From NCBI GenBank assembly GCA_947456845.1, contig CANGUJ010000253.1, forward strand, positions 1 through 6,194: a stretch of DNA of 6,194 nt, read 5' to 3'. Under the pieces are notes generated by a model. That model was not told where the DNA came from. It did no database searches and saw only the letters and a program-made list of their open reading frames with translations. The first letter of the stretch is position 1, and every line of letters begins with the position of its first letter. Position numbers and translations under genes: made by a program. Shown in pieces: positions 1-6,122 of this stretch. Source of the DNA: Burkholderiales bacterium (lineage in GTDB: Bacteria > Pseudomonadota > Gammaproteobacteria > Burkholderiales > JAEUOS01).

Positions 1-119
1 CAGTACCCCGGCATGGGCATCGGCCTGGCCACCGCCCGCAAAATCATCGAACGCCACGGCGGCCGCCTCTGGGCCGACGCCTCCCCCGGCCACGGCGCCT
101 CGTTCTTCTTCACCCTGCG
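1..119 (+). repeat. 119-bp exact direct repeat, copy A
   Basis: Bases 1-119 match 2138-2256 without a mismatch (offset 2137); the first difference is base 120 (A) against 2257 (C). The repeat codes for the end of the HATPase domain in both kinases. It may extend further left, outside the window, so 119 bp is a minimum. Zero synonymous changes over 39 codons indicates recent duplication or gene conversion rather than protein-level conservation. Confidence 0.97.
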
Positions 120-123
120 ATGA
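1..123 (+). CDS. Sensor histidine kinase, C-terminal fragment (5' end outside window)
   Basis: Reading from base 1, 40 codons end at TGA 121-123. They encode the last part of a HATPase_c (GHKL ATP-binding) domain: the G2 box GMGIGLA near the start, then an amphipathic ATARKIIERHGG helix and the closing strand FFFTLR, where the protein stops. This is the usual end of a histidine kinase that phosphorylates itself on a conserved His and passes the phosphate to a response regulator. The nucleotides are identical to the equivalent part of the kinase that follows, up to the Arg codon before the stop (CGA here, CGC there). The stop falls at once here, whereas the neighbour has a 13-residue tail. Only 34 bases separate it from the next start, so the two are probably co-transcribed tandem paralogues. 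Input domain and phosphorylated His are outside the window. Family call is secure; signal and partner are unknown. Confidence 0.88.
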   Translation, partial: QYPGMGIGLATARKIIERHGGRLWADASPGHGASFFFTLR

Positions 124-147
124 CCCGGATTCCGCCACCGCCGGGTC
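122..147. other. Small hairpin in the gap between the two kinase genes
   Basis: GACCCGG (122-128) pairs with CCGGGTC (141-147) around a 12-base loop, starting in the stop codon of the first kinase. There is no following T-run, so it is at best a weak attenuator or mRNA-stability element; in DNA this GC-rich it may be chance. The rest of the 34-base gap shows no clear Shine-Dalgarno sequence. Confidence 0.2.
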
Positions 148-157
148 GGCTCGAGCC

Positions 158-2299
158 ATGACCCGCGTCGCCACCGGCCAGCGCGCCGGCATGGGAGCGG
201 CGAGCTATGCCCGCCTGGTGTTCGCCTTCATGGCCCTGTTCATCCTGGCCACGGTTGCCGGGCTGTTCTACGCGCGCGTCCAGGAACGCGCCAGCCTGCT
301 GGCGCTGCAGACGCAGCGGGTGCAGGGCGAGGCGCTGGTGTTCGAGGACCATGCCTCGCGCACCCTGCAGCTGATCGAAAACACCCTACTGGCGCTGCGC
401 GGCAGCATCGACGAGCCGCTGCAGCAGATGCCGCGCGCGCGGCTCGAGGCCGTGCTCGACCGCCTGCTCGTCAACCAGCCGGCGATTCGCTCGATCTCGG
501 TGATGACGGCCGTCGACGGCATCCGCGCCAGCACCAATTCCCGCAACGTGGGCCAGCGGGTCGATCTCGCCAACATGCTGCCGCCGGACCCGCAGACGGG
601 CGACCGTTCGGCCCTGCGCATCGGCCCGGCCTGGGAGGGCCGCGATATCGATGACGGCCAATTGGCGACCGGCCGTGCACCGCAAGGACGCCCGCCGCCG
701 CGATTCATTCCGCTGGCGATGCGCCTGGGCCCGTCCATCGATCCGGTATGGGTGGTCGCGACCCTCAATCCGGACTACCTGGCCAGCCGCAACAACCGCA
801 CGGGCGACGGCGCGGCCGAGCAATACCTGATGGCACGCCTCGACGGGGCGGTGCTCCTCGCCAGCGATGAACGCCGGATCGGCAGCACACTGCCGCCGAC
901 GGGGCGCCCGGGGAGCTCGCGGGCCGAGAACATCGGCCTTGACCTGGATGACGGCATCACCGCGCTCCGGTCTTCGGACCGCCACCCGTTTTTCGTCTGG
1001 ATCCGCTTCGACAGCCAGGCCGTTCTCGCCGCCTGGCGGATGCGCACGATGCTGCTCGTCAGTATCGCGGCGTTCGTTCTCGCCACGACCGTCGGCGTGA
1101 CGCTTCTGCTGCTGCGACGCATCCGCGCCGACGAGATCGCCGAACGCGAGCAACAGGACACCATCCGCCTGCTCTCGGAGGCGATGGAACAGAATCCCAA
1201 CGGCATCCTGATCATCAACGCCGCCGGGCTCGTGGAGTACTGCAACGCGCGCTTCTGCGTCCAGTCCGGCTACGCCGAGGCCGAAACCATCGGAGAGCGG
1301 ATCGAGGCCATGGACCACGAGCGCATGCTCGAGGACGCCGGCGCGCGCAACCGCGAACTCCGCGACGCCTTGAAAACGAGCGCCTTCCAGACCAGCCTGG
1401 TGGTGATGCGGCATCGCAATGGCGAGCGCTACTCGGTCAATGTCACGCTCGCGCCGCTGCGCGACGCGGCCGGACGCGTCACCCACCATCTGCGCATCGA
1501 GCACGACATCAGCGAGCAGATCAAGGTGTTCGCGGAGCTCAATGCGGGGCTGGAGAAGCGGGTGGCGGAGCGCACCCACGCGCTGCGCCTGGCCAACCAG
1601 GAACTCGAGAGCTACTCCTACTCCGTCGCCCACGACCTGCGCACCCCCCTGCGCATGATCGTCGGCTTCTCCCAGATCCTGCGCATGCGCTACGGCGATG
1701 CCCTCGACGCCGAATTCCGCCGCATGCAGGAGGACGTCACCCGCGCCGGCAAGAACATGGGCGCCCTGATCGACGAACTCCTCGCCATGGCCCGCGTCGG
1801 ACAGGGTCCCGTCGAGCGCGCCGACACCGACCTCTCCGCCCTTGCACAGCAGGTATTCGACCAGCTCCCCGCCCCCGTCGACAAGCCGCGCGCCGCCTTC
1901 ACCGTCGCCCCCGGCCTCACCGCCCAGGCCGACGCCACCCTGATCCGCGCCGTGCTCTTCAACCTGCTCTCCAACGCCGTCAAGTACAGCGCCCAGAACC
2001 CCGAGCCGCGCATCGAGTTCGGCGCCACCGGCGAGGGCGACGAGCGCACCTACTTCGTCCGCGACAACGGCATCGGCTTCGACATGGCCGCCGCCGACAA
2101 GCTGTTCCAGCCCTTCCAGCGCCTGCATGCCGGCTCCCAGTACCCCGGCATGGGCATCGGCCTGGCCACCGCCCGCAAAATCATCGAACGCCACGGCGGC
2201 CGCCTCTGGGCCGACGCCTCCCCCGGCCACGGCGCCTCGTTCTTCTTCACCCTGCGCGGGGAGGCGCAGGATTCAGGCGCGAGCGCCGGCGCCTGTTAG
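158..2299 (+). CDS. Membrane sensor histidine kinase, cache-like/PAS/HisKA/HATPase
   Basis: The product is a 713-aa inner-membrane sensor kinase. A short cytoplasmic N-terminus leads to membrane segment 1 (about 20-38). A periplasmic domain (about 41-294) follows, with two cache-like turns (VDG at 119-121, LDG at 228-230), which suggests a double-cache sensor of a small ligand. Membrane segment 2 is about 298-319, then a short coiled linker and a PAS domain with PAC motif (about 340-455). HisKA carries the H-box HDLRTPL with His492 as phosphoacceptor. The ATPase shows the N-box (Asn606 in LLSNAVKYS), G1 (DNGIG from Asp636), an F-box-like FQPFQRL, and G2 (GMGIGLA from Gly664), so all catalytic motifs are present. 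The HisKA/HATPase type resembles those of phytochrome-like kinases. ATG 158 has no strong ribosome site; ATG 191 (residue 12) is an alternative that keeps both membrane segments. No response regulator gene lies in the window. From about codon 480 to 700 codon use differs from the rest of the gene (see findings). Ligand unknown. Confidence 0.93.
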   Translation: MTRVATGQRAGMGAASYARLVFAFMALFILATVAGLFYARVQERASLLALQTQRVQGEALVFEDHASRTLQLIENTLLALRGSIDEPLQQMPRARLEAVLDRLLVNQPAIRSISVMTAVDGIRASTNSRNVGQRVDLANMLPPDPQTGDRSALRIGPAWEGRDIDDGQLATGRAPQGRPPPRFIPLAMRLGPSIDPVWVVATLNPDYLASRNNRTGDGAAEQYLMARLDGAVLLASDERRIGSTLPPTGRPGSSRAENIGLDLDDGITALRSSDRHPFFVWIRFDSQAVLAAWRMRTMLLVSIAAFVLATTVGVTLLLLRRIRADEIAEREQQDTIRLLSEAMEQNPNGILIINAAGLVEYCNARFCVQSGYAEAETIGERIEAMDHERMLEDAGARNRELRDALKTSAFQTSLVVMRHRNGERYSVNVTLAPLRDAAGRVTHHLRIEHDISEQIKVFAELNAGLEKRVAERTHALRLANQELESYSYSVAHDLRTPLRMIVGFSQILRMRYGDALDAEFRRMQEDVTRAGKNMGALIDELLAMARVGQGPVERADTDLSALAQQVFDQLPAPVDKPRAAFTVAPGLTAQADATLIRAVLFNLLSNAVKYSAQNPEPRIEFGATGEGDERTYFVRDNGIGFDMAAADKLFQPFQRLHAGSQYPGMGIGLATARKIIERHGGRLWADASPGHGASFFFTLRGEAQDSGASAGAC
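2138..2256 (+). repeat. 119-bp exact direct repeat, copy B
   Basis: This is the partner of bases 1-119 and covers residues 661-699 of the full-length kinase plus two bases of the Arg700 codon. To its right the two genes diverge completely: copy A reaches a stop codon, while copy B continues into a 13-residue tail (GEAQDSGASAGAC). Confidence 0.97.
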
Positions 2300-2390
2300 A
2301 CTGCTCAGCGCTTCCGATATCGGCGTACGGTTCCCGATACGGCGGGCGCATCCGCAGCCAACCCCGCAGCACCAGTCAGGATGTGCCCCC
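2300..2390 (+). promoter_or_regulatory. 91-base gap upstream of the small gene, possible promoter or operator
   Basis: The gap holds a perfect 10-bp palindrome, CCGATATCGG (2314-2323), with a related CCGATAC at 2334-2340. Neither matches an operator that I recognise. No convincing sigma-70 pair is visible; the AT-richer stretch at 2315-2320 could be part of a -10 element. The gap is much larger than the others on this strand, which argues that the small gene may have its own promoter. This is a weak call. Confidence 0.2.
2377..2381 (+). promoter_or_regulatory. Ribosome binding site that sets the GTG start at 2391
   Basis: CAGGA at 2377-2381 lies 9 bases before GTG 2391, a normal Shine-Dalgarno distance. 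The nearby ATG at 2381 is out of frame, and the reading frame upstream overlaps the end of the kinase gene, so this site supports the GTG start. Confidence 0.55.
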
Positions 2391-2594
2391 GTGAATGACA
2401 AGATCGAAACGCTCGCCACCAGCCTGTTCATCAGCATCGTCGGCACCGGCTACTCCGACAGCGTGATCCGCAGCGACCTGACCCGACCCAAGGGGCCGGG
2501 CCTCTACGCCGCCCTGGCGATCGACCTGGCCACCGCGTTCTGCGCCGCCGTCGAAAAGAAAAAGGTCGAGGACGCCGGCGTCCAGGCTGCCTGA
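2391..2594 (+). CDS. Small hypothetical protein, 67 aa
   Basis: GTG start at 2391, TGA at 2592-2594. I do not recognise the family. The N-terminal half has a hydrophobic stretch (LATSLFISIVGTG, about 8-20) that is too short and broken to be a clear membrane span. A polar turn with TRPKGPG (about 31-37) follows, then an Ala-rich helix (YAALAIDLATAFCAAVEKK) with a charged end. No signal peptide cleavage site, Cys pair or catalytic motif is visible. It may be a small, mostly helical cytoplasmic protein. Support for its being real: a good ribosome site, C-ending codon use typical of the region, and a strong hairpin beginning exactly at its stop. It lies 91 bases after the kinase gene, so a functional link with the kinase is only possible. 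It converges with the PilZ-like gene, their stop codons 24 bases apart. Confidence 0.62.
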   Translation: MNDKIETLATSLFISIVGTGYSDSVIRSDLTRPKGPGLYAALAIDLATAFCAAVEKKKVEDAGVQAA

Positions 2595-2621
2595 TGCCCC
2601 CGGCCGGGGCCGGGGGCATCA
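2592..2621. terminator. Bidirectional hairpin terminator between convergent genes
   Basis: The 14-base arm 2592-2605 (TGATGCCCCCGGCC) pairs perfectly with 2608-2621 around two bases; in practice the loop would be larger. Each arm begins with the TGA stop of one of the two convergent genes, so the hairpin serves either strand. There is no U-tract on either side, as is common for GC-rich Proteobacteria; it may act as a weak intrinsic terminator or as a 3'-end stabiliser. Confidence 0.7.
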
Positions 2622-2993
2622 GCCAGGCGAATCGTCACCCTCGAGCGACATGCCGGCCACGGCTTCGAGCGCGTCGCGGCCGCCCTGCATGAATTGGCTG
2701 AAGCTCAACTTGGTCATCACCTTGTCGCGGGTGACCAACGACCAGGCGACCGTGCACGACACCTCGACGATGCGCGCCTGCGCCCCGCGGCGCGGCGCCG
2801 ACAGCATGATCACCAGGCGCACCTTGGCGCCGCGGCCCATCAGGCTCTCCGACTCGAACACCACCCCGCCGGGTTCGATCTCGCGGACGCGCCCGCGCCG
2901 GCCGCTGCCTGGTGGCGCATCGGGCGGGAGCGCCACCGCCCGCCAGCCGACCAGCAAGCGCTCGCCAGCGGACTTTCTCTTGGGCGGGTCCAT
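2619..2993 (-). CDS. PilZ-like domain protein, 124 aa
   Basis: ATG at 2993-2991, stop TGA in the terminator hairpin. The product is a small soluble beta-rich protein without signal peptide or membrane segment. The central part, GRVREIEPGGVVFES (about 34-48) followed by AKVRLVIML (56-64) and ARIVEVSCTVAWS (73-85), has the strand pattern of a PilZ domain, the c-di-GMP-binding fold. The diagnostic motifs are weak: the second motif, usually (D/N)xSxxG, reads EIEPGG, and a clear RxxxR pair is missing (RRGR at 32-35 is the nearest). It may therefore bind c-di-GMP poorly or not at all, or belong to a related six-stranded family. It lies 32 bases after the TctC-type gene on the same strand, with no obvious ribosome site, so it may be the last gene of that operon or an independent gene. 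A long open extension upstream in the same frame overlaps the TctC gene and is not used. Confidence 0.68.
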   Translation of the reverse strand: MDPPKRKSAGERLLVGWRAVALPPDAPPGSGRRGRVREIEPGGVVFESESLMGRGAKVRLVIMLSAPRRGAQARIVEVSCTVAWSLVTRDKVMTKLSFSQFMQGGRDALEAVAGMSLEGDDSPG

Positions 2994-3025
2994 GGGCTGT
3001 GTCAGGCGCCGGCAGGCGGACGCTG

Positions 3026-3988
3026 CTACTGTTTTTCGATCTTGCGCGCCTCGACCAGGCGCCTCCACTTGCCGATCTCGGCTTCCACATAGGTGCGCAT
3101 CTCCTCGGGCGTGCCGCCGCGCGCCTCGCCGCCCAGGTCGGCAAAGCGCTTTTTCGTGTCGGGATCGTTGAGCGCCTTGCGCACCTCCGCGTTGATGCGG
3201 TCGACCAGGGGGCGCGGCATGCCCGGCGGGCCGCCGATGCCGAGAAAGGATGTCATCTCGAATCCCGGCAGGAACTGTGACATGGGCGGCACCTCCGGCA
3301 GGAAGGTCGAACGTTCCCGCGAGGTGACCGCCAGCGCCCTGAGCTTGCCGGCCTTGACCTGCGGCAGCGCCACCGTCATGGTCTCGAACATGGCGTCGAT
3401 GCGGCCGGCCATGATCTCGTTGATCGGCCCGGTACCGCCGCGGAATGGCACATGCAGGGCGTCCGCGCCGGCGAGCGAATTGAACAGCTCGACCGACAGG
3501 TGATGGATCGAGCCGATGCCGGCGGACGCGAACGACAGCTTGCCGGGCGCCGCGCGCGCGGCGCGGATGAAGTCCTCGGCATTCTGCTGCGGCGCCGTCG
3601 GACTGACGACGAACACGAACGGATAGAAGGTCAGCGTGGAAATGAAGGTGAAACCACTGATCGGGTCGTAGGGCAGGCTCTTGAGCATCGCGGCCTGGGT
3701 GGGATAGCCGCCGGTGATGATGAGCAGGGTGTAGCCGTCGGGGGCCGACTTGTTGACGAATTCGTTGGCGGGGACGCCGCCGGCGCCGGTGCGCGGTTCG
3801 ACCACCACTTCCTGTCCCAGCAGCGGCGATATCTTCTGCGCGATCAGGCGGGCGACGATGTCGGAGCTGCCGCCGGCGGCGAAGCCGTTGACCAGCCGGA
3901 TCGGCCGGTTCGGATAGGCCTGCGCGTGCGCAACGGCGGCGGCCAGGAGGAGGAGTGCGGCGGTTGCGGCTTTGCGGATCATCTTCAT
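3026..3988 (-). CDS. Tripartite tricarboxylate transporter-type substrate-binding protein (TctC/Bug family)
   Basis: The product is a 320-aa periplasmic solute-binding protein, the usual family length. The signal peptide is clear: MKMIRK, an Ala/Leu-rich core and VAHA, with cleavage probably after residue 22, then QAYPNRPIRLV as the typical mature start. Family marks are GFAAGGSSD (35-43, the ligand-loop equivalent of PFxPGGxxD), GYTLL (85-89) and YDPISGF (107-113), with the later HVPFRGGTG and AGKLRALAVTS segments. Bug proteins bind carboxylates, amino acids or aromatic acids between two lobes. Some feed a TctAB membrane permease and others act as periplasmic sensors; no TctA or TctB gene lies here. 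The first loop differs from the neighbour's canonical VPFPPGGPTD, which suggests a different ligand. AGAGG lies 4 bases before ATG 3988 and 10 before ATG 3982, so translation may start two codons later. It starts 20 bases after the monooxygenase stop, so co-transcription is likely. Confidence 0.95.
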   Translation of the reverse strand: MKMIRKAATAALLLLAAAVAHAQAYPNRPIRLVNGFAAGGSSDIVARLIAQKISPLLGQEVVVEPRTGAGGVPANEFVNKSAPDGYTLLIITGGYPTQAAMLKSLPYDPISGFTFISTLTFYPFVFVVSPTAPQQNAEDFIRAARAAPGKLSFASAGIGSIHHLSVELFNSLAGADALHVPFRGGTGPINEIMAGRIDAMFETMTVALPQVKAGKLRALAVTSRERSTFLPEVPPMSQFLPGFEMTSFLGIGGPPGMPRPLVDRINAEVRKALNDPDTKKRFADLGGEARGGTPEEMRTYVEAEIGKWRRLVEARKIEKQ

Positions 3989-4008
3989 GGGGCCTCTGGT
4001 TGCCGGCT

Positions 4009-5202
4009 TCACACGGGAACCCGGGTGACGTCGTAGGTGAACAGCCATTCGTAGCGCTCGGCGACGCGCGCTTCGTTCCATTCGCGGTCCACATAGGCGC
4101 GCGCGCCTGCGGCGTCGGCAAGTTCGGGATTGTGAAAGCGCCTGGTGTTGGCGGCCGCGCCTTCTACCATGCGGGTGGTGCGCTCGCGCCGCGCGGCTTC
4201 ATAGCGTTCCAGCGCCATGGCCACGTCGCCATGCGCGGCCAGCGCGCGGGCCAGGATGAAGCCGTCCTCGATGGCCATCACCGCGCCCTGCGCGAGAAAG
4301 GGCAGGGTCGAGTGGCAGGCGTCGCCCAGCAGGCTGACGCGGCCGACGCTCCAGCGCGGCAGGGGCGGTCGATGCATCAGGGCCCACTTGTGCGGCACGT
4401 CGATGGCGCGGATCATCAGCTGGATATCCTCGTGCCAGCCGGCGAAGTCGGCGGCGCATTCGTCGGCGCTGCCGGCCACGCTCCAGGACTCGACCCGCCA
4501 GTCGGCGCGTTCGCGCACCCCGGCGAAGTTCATCAGCCGGCCGCCGCGCAGCGGATAGTGGACGATATGCCCGCCCGGACCCACCCAATTGGTGCCGACC
4601 ATGCGGCGCATGCGCCCGGGCAGGCGCTCCATGGGGATGACGCCGCGCCATGCCATCAGGCCGGTGAACTCGGGCCTGTCCTTGCCGAACAGGCCCTGGC
4701 GGATCGCCGAGTGCACGCCGTCGGCGCCGATGAGCGCGTCGCCATGCGCGGGCCCTCCGGCGGCCTCCAGGTGCAGGGTGACGCCGTCGGCATGCTGCGC
4801 AAAGCCGCTGCAGCGCGCGCCCAGATGGATGGCATCCGCCTTGATCGCGCGCACGCCGGCCGCCAGCACCGCGAGCAGGTCGGGCCGGTAGACGGTGAAG
4901 TAGGGATAGCCGTAGCGCTCGACCGACACCGCACCCAGATCGAACAGTTTCCAGGTGTCCCCGGTGCTCCACAGGCGCACTTCCTTGCCGGTGGCCTCGC
5001 ACGCCAGCCGCGCGAGGGCCTCGCCCAGGCCGAGCGCGTAGAGCGCGCGATTGCCGTTGGCCGAGAGCTGCAGGCCGGCCCCGACCTCCCTGAGTTCGGC
5101 CGCCTGCTCGTAGACCTCGACATCGAAGCCCTGCTTCAGCAAGGCCAGCGCCGCGGCCAGGCCGCCGATGCCGGCCCCGACCACCAGAATGCGCTTGCCC
5201 AT
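4009..5202 (-). CDS. FAD-dependent monooxygenase, salicylate/hydroxybenzoate hydroxylase-like
   Basis: The product is a 397-aa cytoplasmic class A flavoprotein monooxygenase. These enzymes use NAD(P)H and O2 to hydroxylate an activated, usually aromatic, ring. The N-terminal Rossmann motif is GAGIGG (9-14), with Glu32 at the end of the second strand to bind the FAD ribose. The DG motif is GADGVHSAIR (Asp161). The second FAD motif is GDACHSTLPFLAQGAVMAIED (Asp294). All three are intact and the length fits single-component hydroxylases of the salicylate 1-hydroxylase, 3-hydroxybenzoate 6-hydroxylase and 6-hydroxynicotinate 3-monooxygenase type; the PLPRWSVGRV and C-terminal WLFTYD segments are also typical. 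Substrate cannot be assigned. ATG 5202 was chosen: AGGG lies about 10 bases upstream, and it starts 2 bases after the upstream TctC stop. A TTG at 5208 would add two residues. Its place between two binding-protein genes suggests that it acts on the compound they capture, or a derivative. Confidence 0.93.
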   Translation of the reverse strand: MGKRILVVGAGIGGLAAALALLKQGFDVEVYEQAAELREVGAGLQLSANGNRALYALGLGEALARLACEATGKEVRLWSTGDTWKLFDLGAVSVERYGYPYFTVYRPDLLAVLAAGVRAIKADAIHLGARCSGFAQHADGVTLHLEAAGGPAHGDALIGADGVHSAIRQGLFGKDRPEFTGLMAWRGVIPMERLPGRMRRMVGTNWVGPGGHIVHYPLRGGRLMNFAGVRERADWRVESWSVAGSADECAADFAGWHEDIQLMIRAIDVPHKWALMHRPPLPRWSVGRVSLLGDACHSTLPFLAQGAVMAIEDGFILARALAAHGDVAMALERYEAARRERTTRMVEGAAANTRRFHNPELADAAGARAYVDREWNEARVAERYEWLFTYDVTRVPV

Positions 5203-5204
5203 GC

Positions 5205-6122
5205 TCAATCGACCCTGGCGCCGGAGGCCTGCACGGTCTTGTCCCAGCGCACGATCTCGCTGTCGATGAAGCGGGCGAATTCCGCCGGGCTGCTGGCGGC
5301 CGGCGCCAGGCCGAACCTGGTGAGCGTGTCGCGCGCCTCCGCATCCGACAGCGCCCGGCGCAGGGCGCCGTTGAGCGCGTTGACCACCTCGACCGGCGTG
5401 CCGGCCGGCGCCACCAGGCCGCTCCAGAAACTGACCTGGAAGGCCGGCAGCCCGGCCTCGGCCACCGTGGGCACGTCCGGCAGGGACGCGTCGCGCGCCG
5501 CGCCGGTCAGCGCCAGGGCGCGCAGGCGCCCGGACCTGATCTGCGGCGCGAGGGTGACGATGCCTTCGAAAATGACCTGCACCTCGCCGCTGGCCGCCGC
5601 CTGCAGCGCCGGGCCGCCGCCCTTGTAGGGCACATGGGTGAGCTGCGTGCCGGACAGGCTCTTGAACAGTTCCGCGGCAAGGTGCGGCGGGGTGGCGTTG
5701 CCGGCCGAGCCGTAGTTGAGCGCGCCCGGCCTGTCCTTCGCCAGGGCGATCAACTGCGCCAGGGTCTGCGCCGGCAGGCCGGCATTGACCGCCACCAGCA
5801 GCGGGCCGCTGGACACCAGGCTGATCGGCGCGAAGGACTTGCGCGGGTCGTAGCCCAGCTTGCGGTAGAGGCTGGGCGCCATGGCCAGCGTGCTGGTGCT
5901 GCCGTAGAGCAGGGTGTACCCGTCGGGGCCGGCCTGCGCGACCGCCTCGGAGCCGACGGTGCCGCCGGCGCCGGCACGGTTCTCGACGACGAACTGCTGG
6001 TTGAAGGCTTCGCTAAGCTTGGCGGCGACAAAACGGCCGACCACATCGGTGGGCCCGCCGGGCGGGAAAGGCACGACGATTTTCACCGGCTTGGCGGGAT
6101 AGGCCTGCGCCGCCGCACCCGT
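5205..6122 (-). CDS. TctC/Bug-family substrate-binding protein, 5' end missing
   Basis: Stop TGA is at 5207-5205. The readable product has about 305 residues and covers the whole mature protein: a signal-peptide tail ATGAAAQA, then AYPAKPVKIVVPFPPGGPTD, the canonical ligand loop of the family. Next come GYTLL, YDPRKSFAPI, the HVPYKGGGPAL segment and the C-terminal FIDSEIVRWDK helix. The start codon and the hydrophobic signal core are not visible. Reading upstream, the frame crosses the centre of a perfect palindrome at 6124/6125 and meets a TAG at 6149-6147 in the mirrored arm, with no start codon between. The GTG at 6086 would remove the signal peptide and is unlikely to be the real start. 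The gene is therefore probably intact in the organism and cut by the palindromic junction or by an assembly break. It is the first visible gene of the minus-strand set, and its stop nearly touches the monooxygenase start. Confidence 0.9.
   Translation of the reverse strand, partial: TGAAAQAYPAKPVKIVVPFPPGGPTDVVGRFVAAKLSEAFNQQFVVENRAGAGGTVGSEAVAQAGPDGYTLLYGSTSTLAMAPSLYRKLGYDPRKSFAPISLVSSGPLLVAVNAGLPAQTLAQLIALAKDRPGALNYGSAGNATPPHLAAELFKSLSGTQLTHVPYKGGGPALQAAASGEVQVIFEGIVTLAPQIRSGRLRALALTGAARDASLPDVPTVAEAGLPAFQVSFWSGLVAPAGTPVEVVNALNGALRRALSDAEARDTLTRFGLAPAASSPAEFARFIDSEIVRWDKTVQASGARVD

Noticed and set aside
386..2230. 614-codon open frame on the minus strand
   Set aside because: It lies wholly antisense to the histidine kinase, which has all its catalytic motifs, and its composition is that of a shadow frame.
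2127..2390. Upstream extension of the small gene's frame into the kinase
   Set aside because: It overlaps the HATPase domain out of frame and encodes Pro/Ala/Ser-rich shadow sequence; the ribosome site before GTG 2391 marks the real start.
2994..4121. Long open extension upstream of the PilZ-like gene on the minus strand, which would make a 500-aa protein
   Set aside because: It overlaps the TctC-type gene in another frame. The TctC frame has a signal peptide and family motifs; the extension is Arg/His/Pro-rich frame-shadow sequence typical of high-GC DNA.
5203..5208. TTG start for the monooxygenase overlapping the TctC stop
   Set aside because: Possible as translational coupling, but the ATG two codons later has better ribosome-site spacing and is the commoner codon; the difference is two residues.
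3955..5628. 557-codon open frame on the plus strand
   Set aside because: It is antisense to the monooxygenase and both TctC genes, with low-complexity Gly/Ala/His/Gln composition and no domain; it is a shadow of GC-rich coding DNA.
5205..6086. TctC gene starting at GTG 6086
   Set aside because: This start would fall inside the conserved mature N-terminus (AYPAKPVKIVV) and remove the signal peptide; the in-frame codons upstream clearly continue the family pattern.
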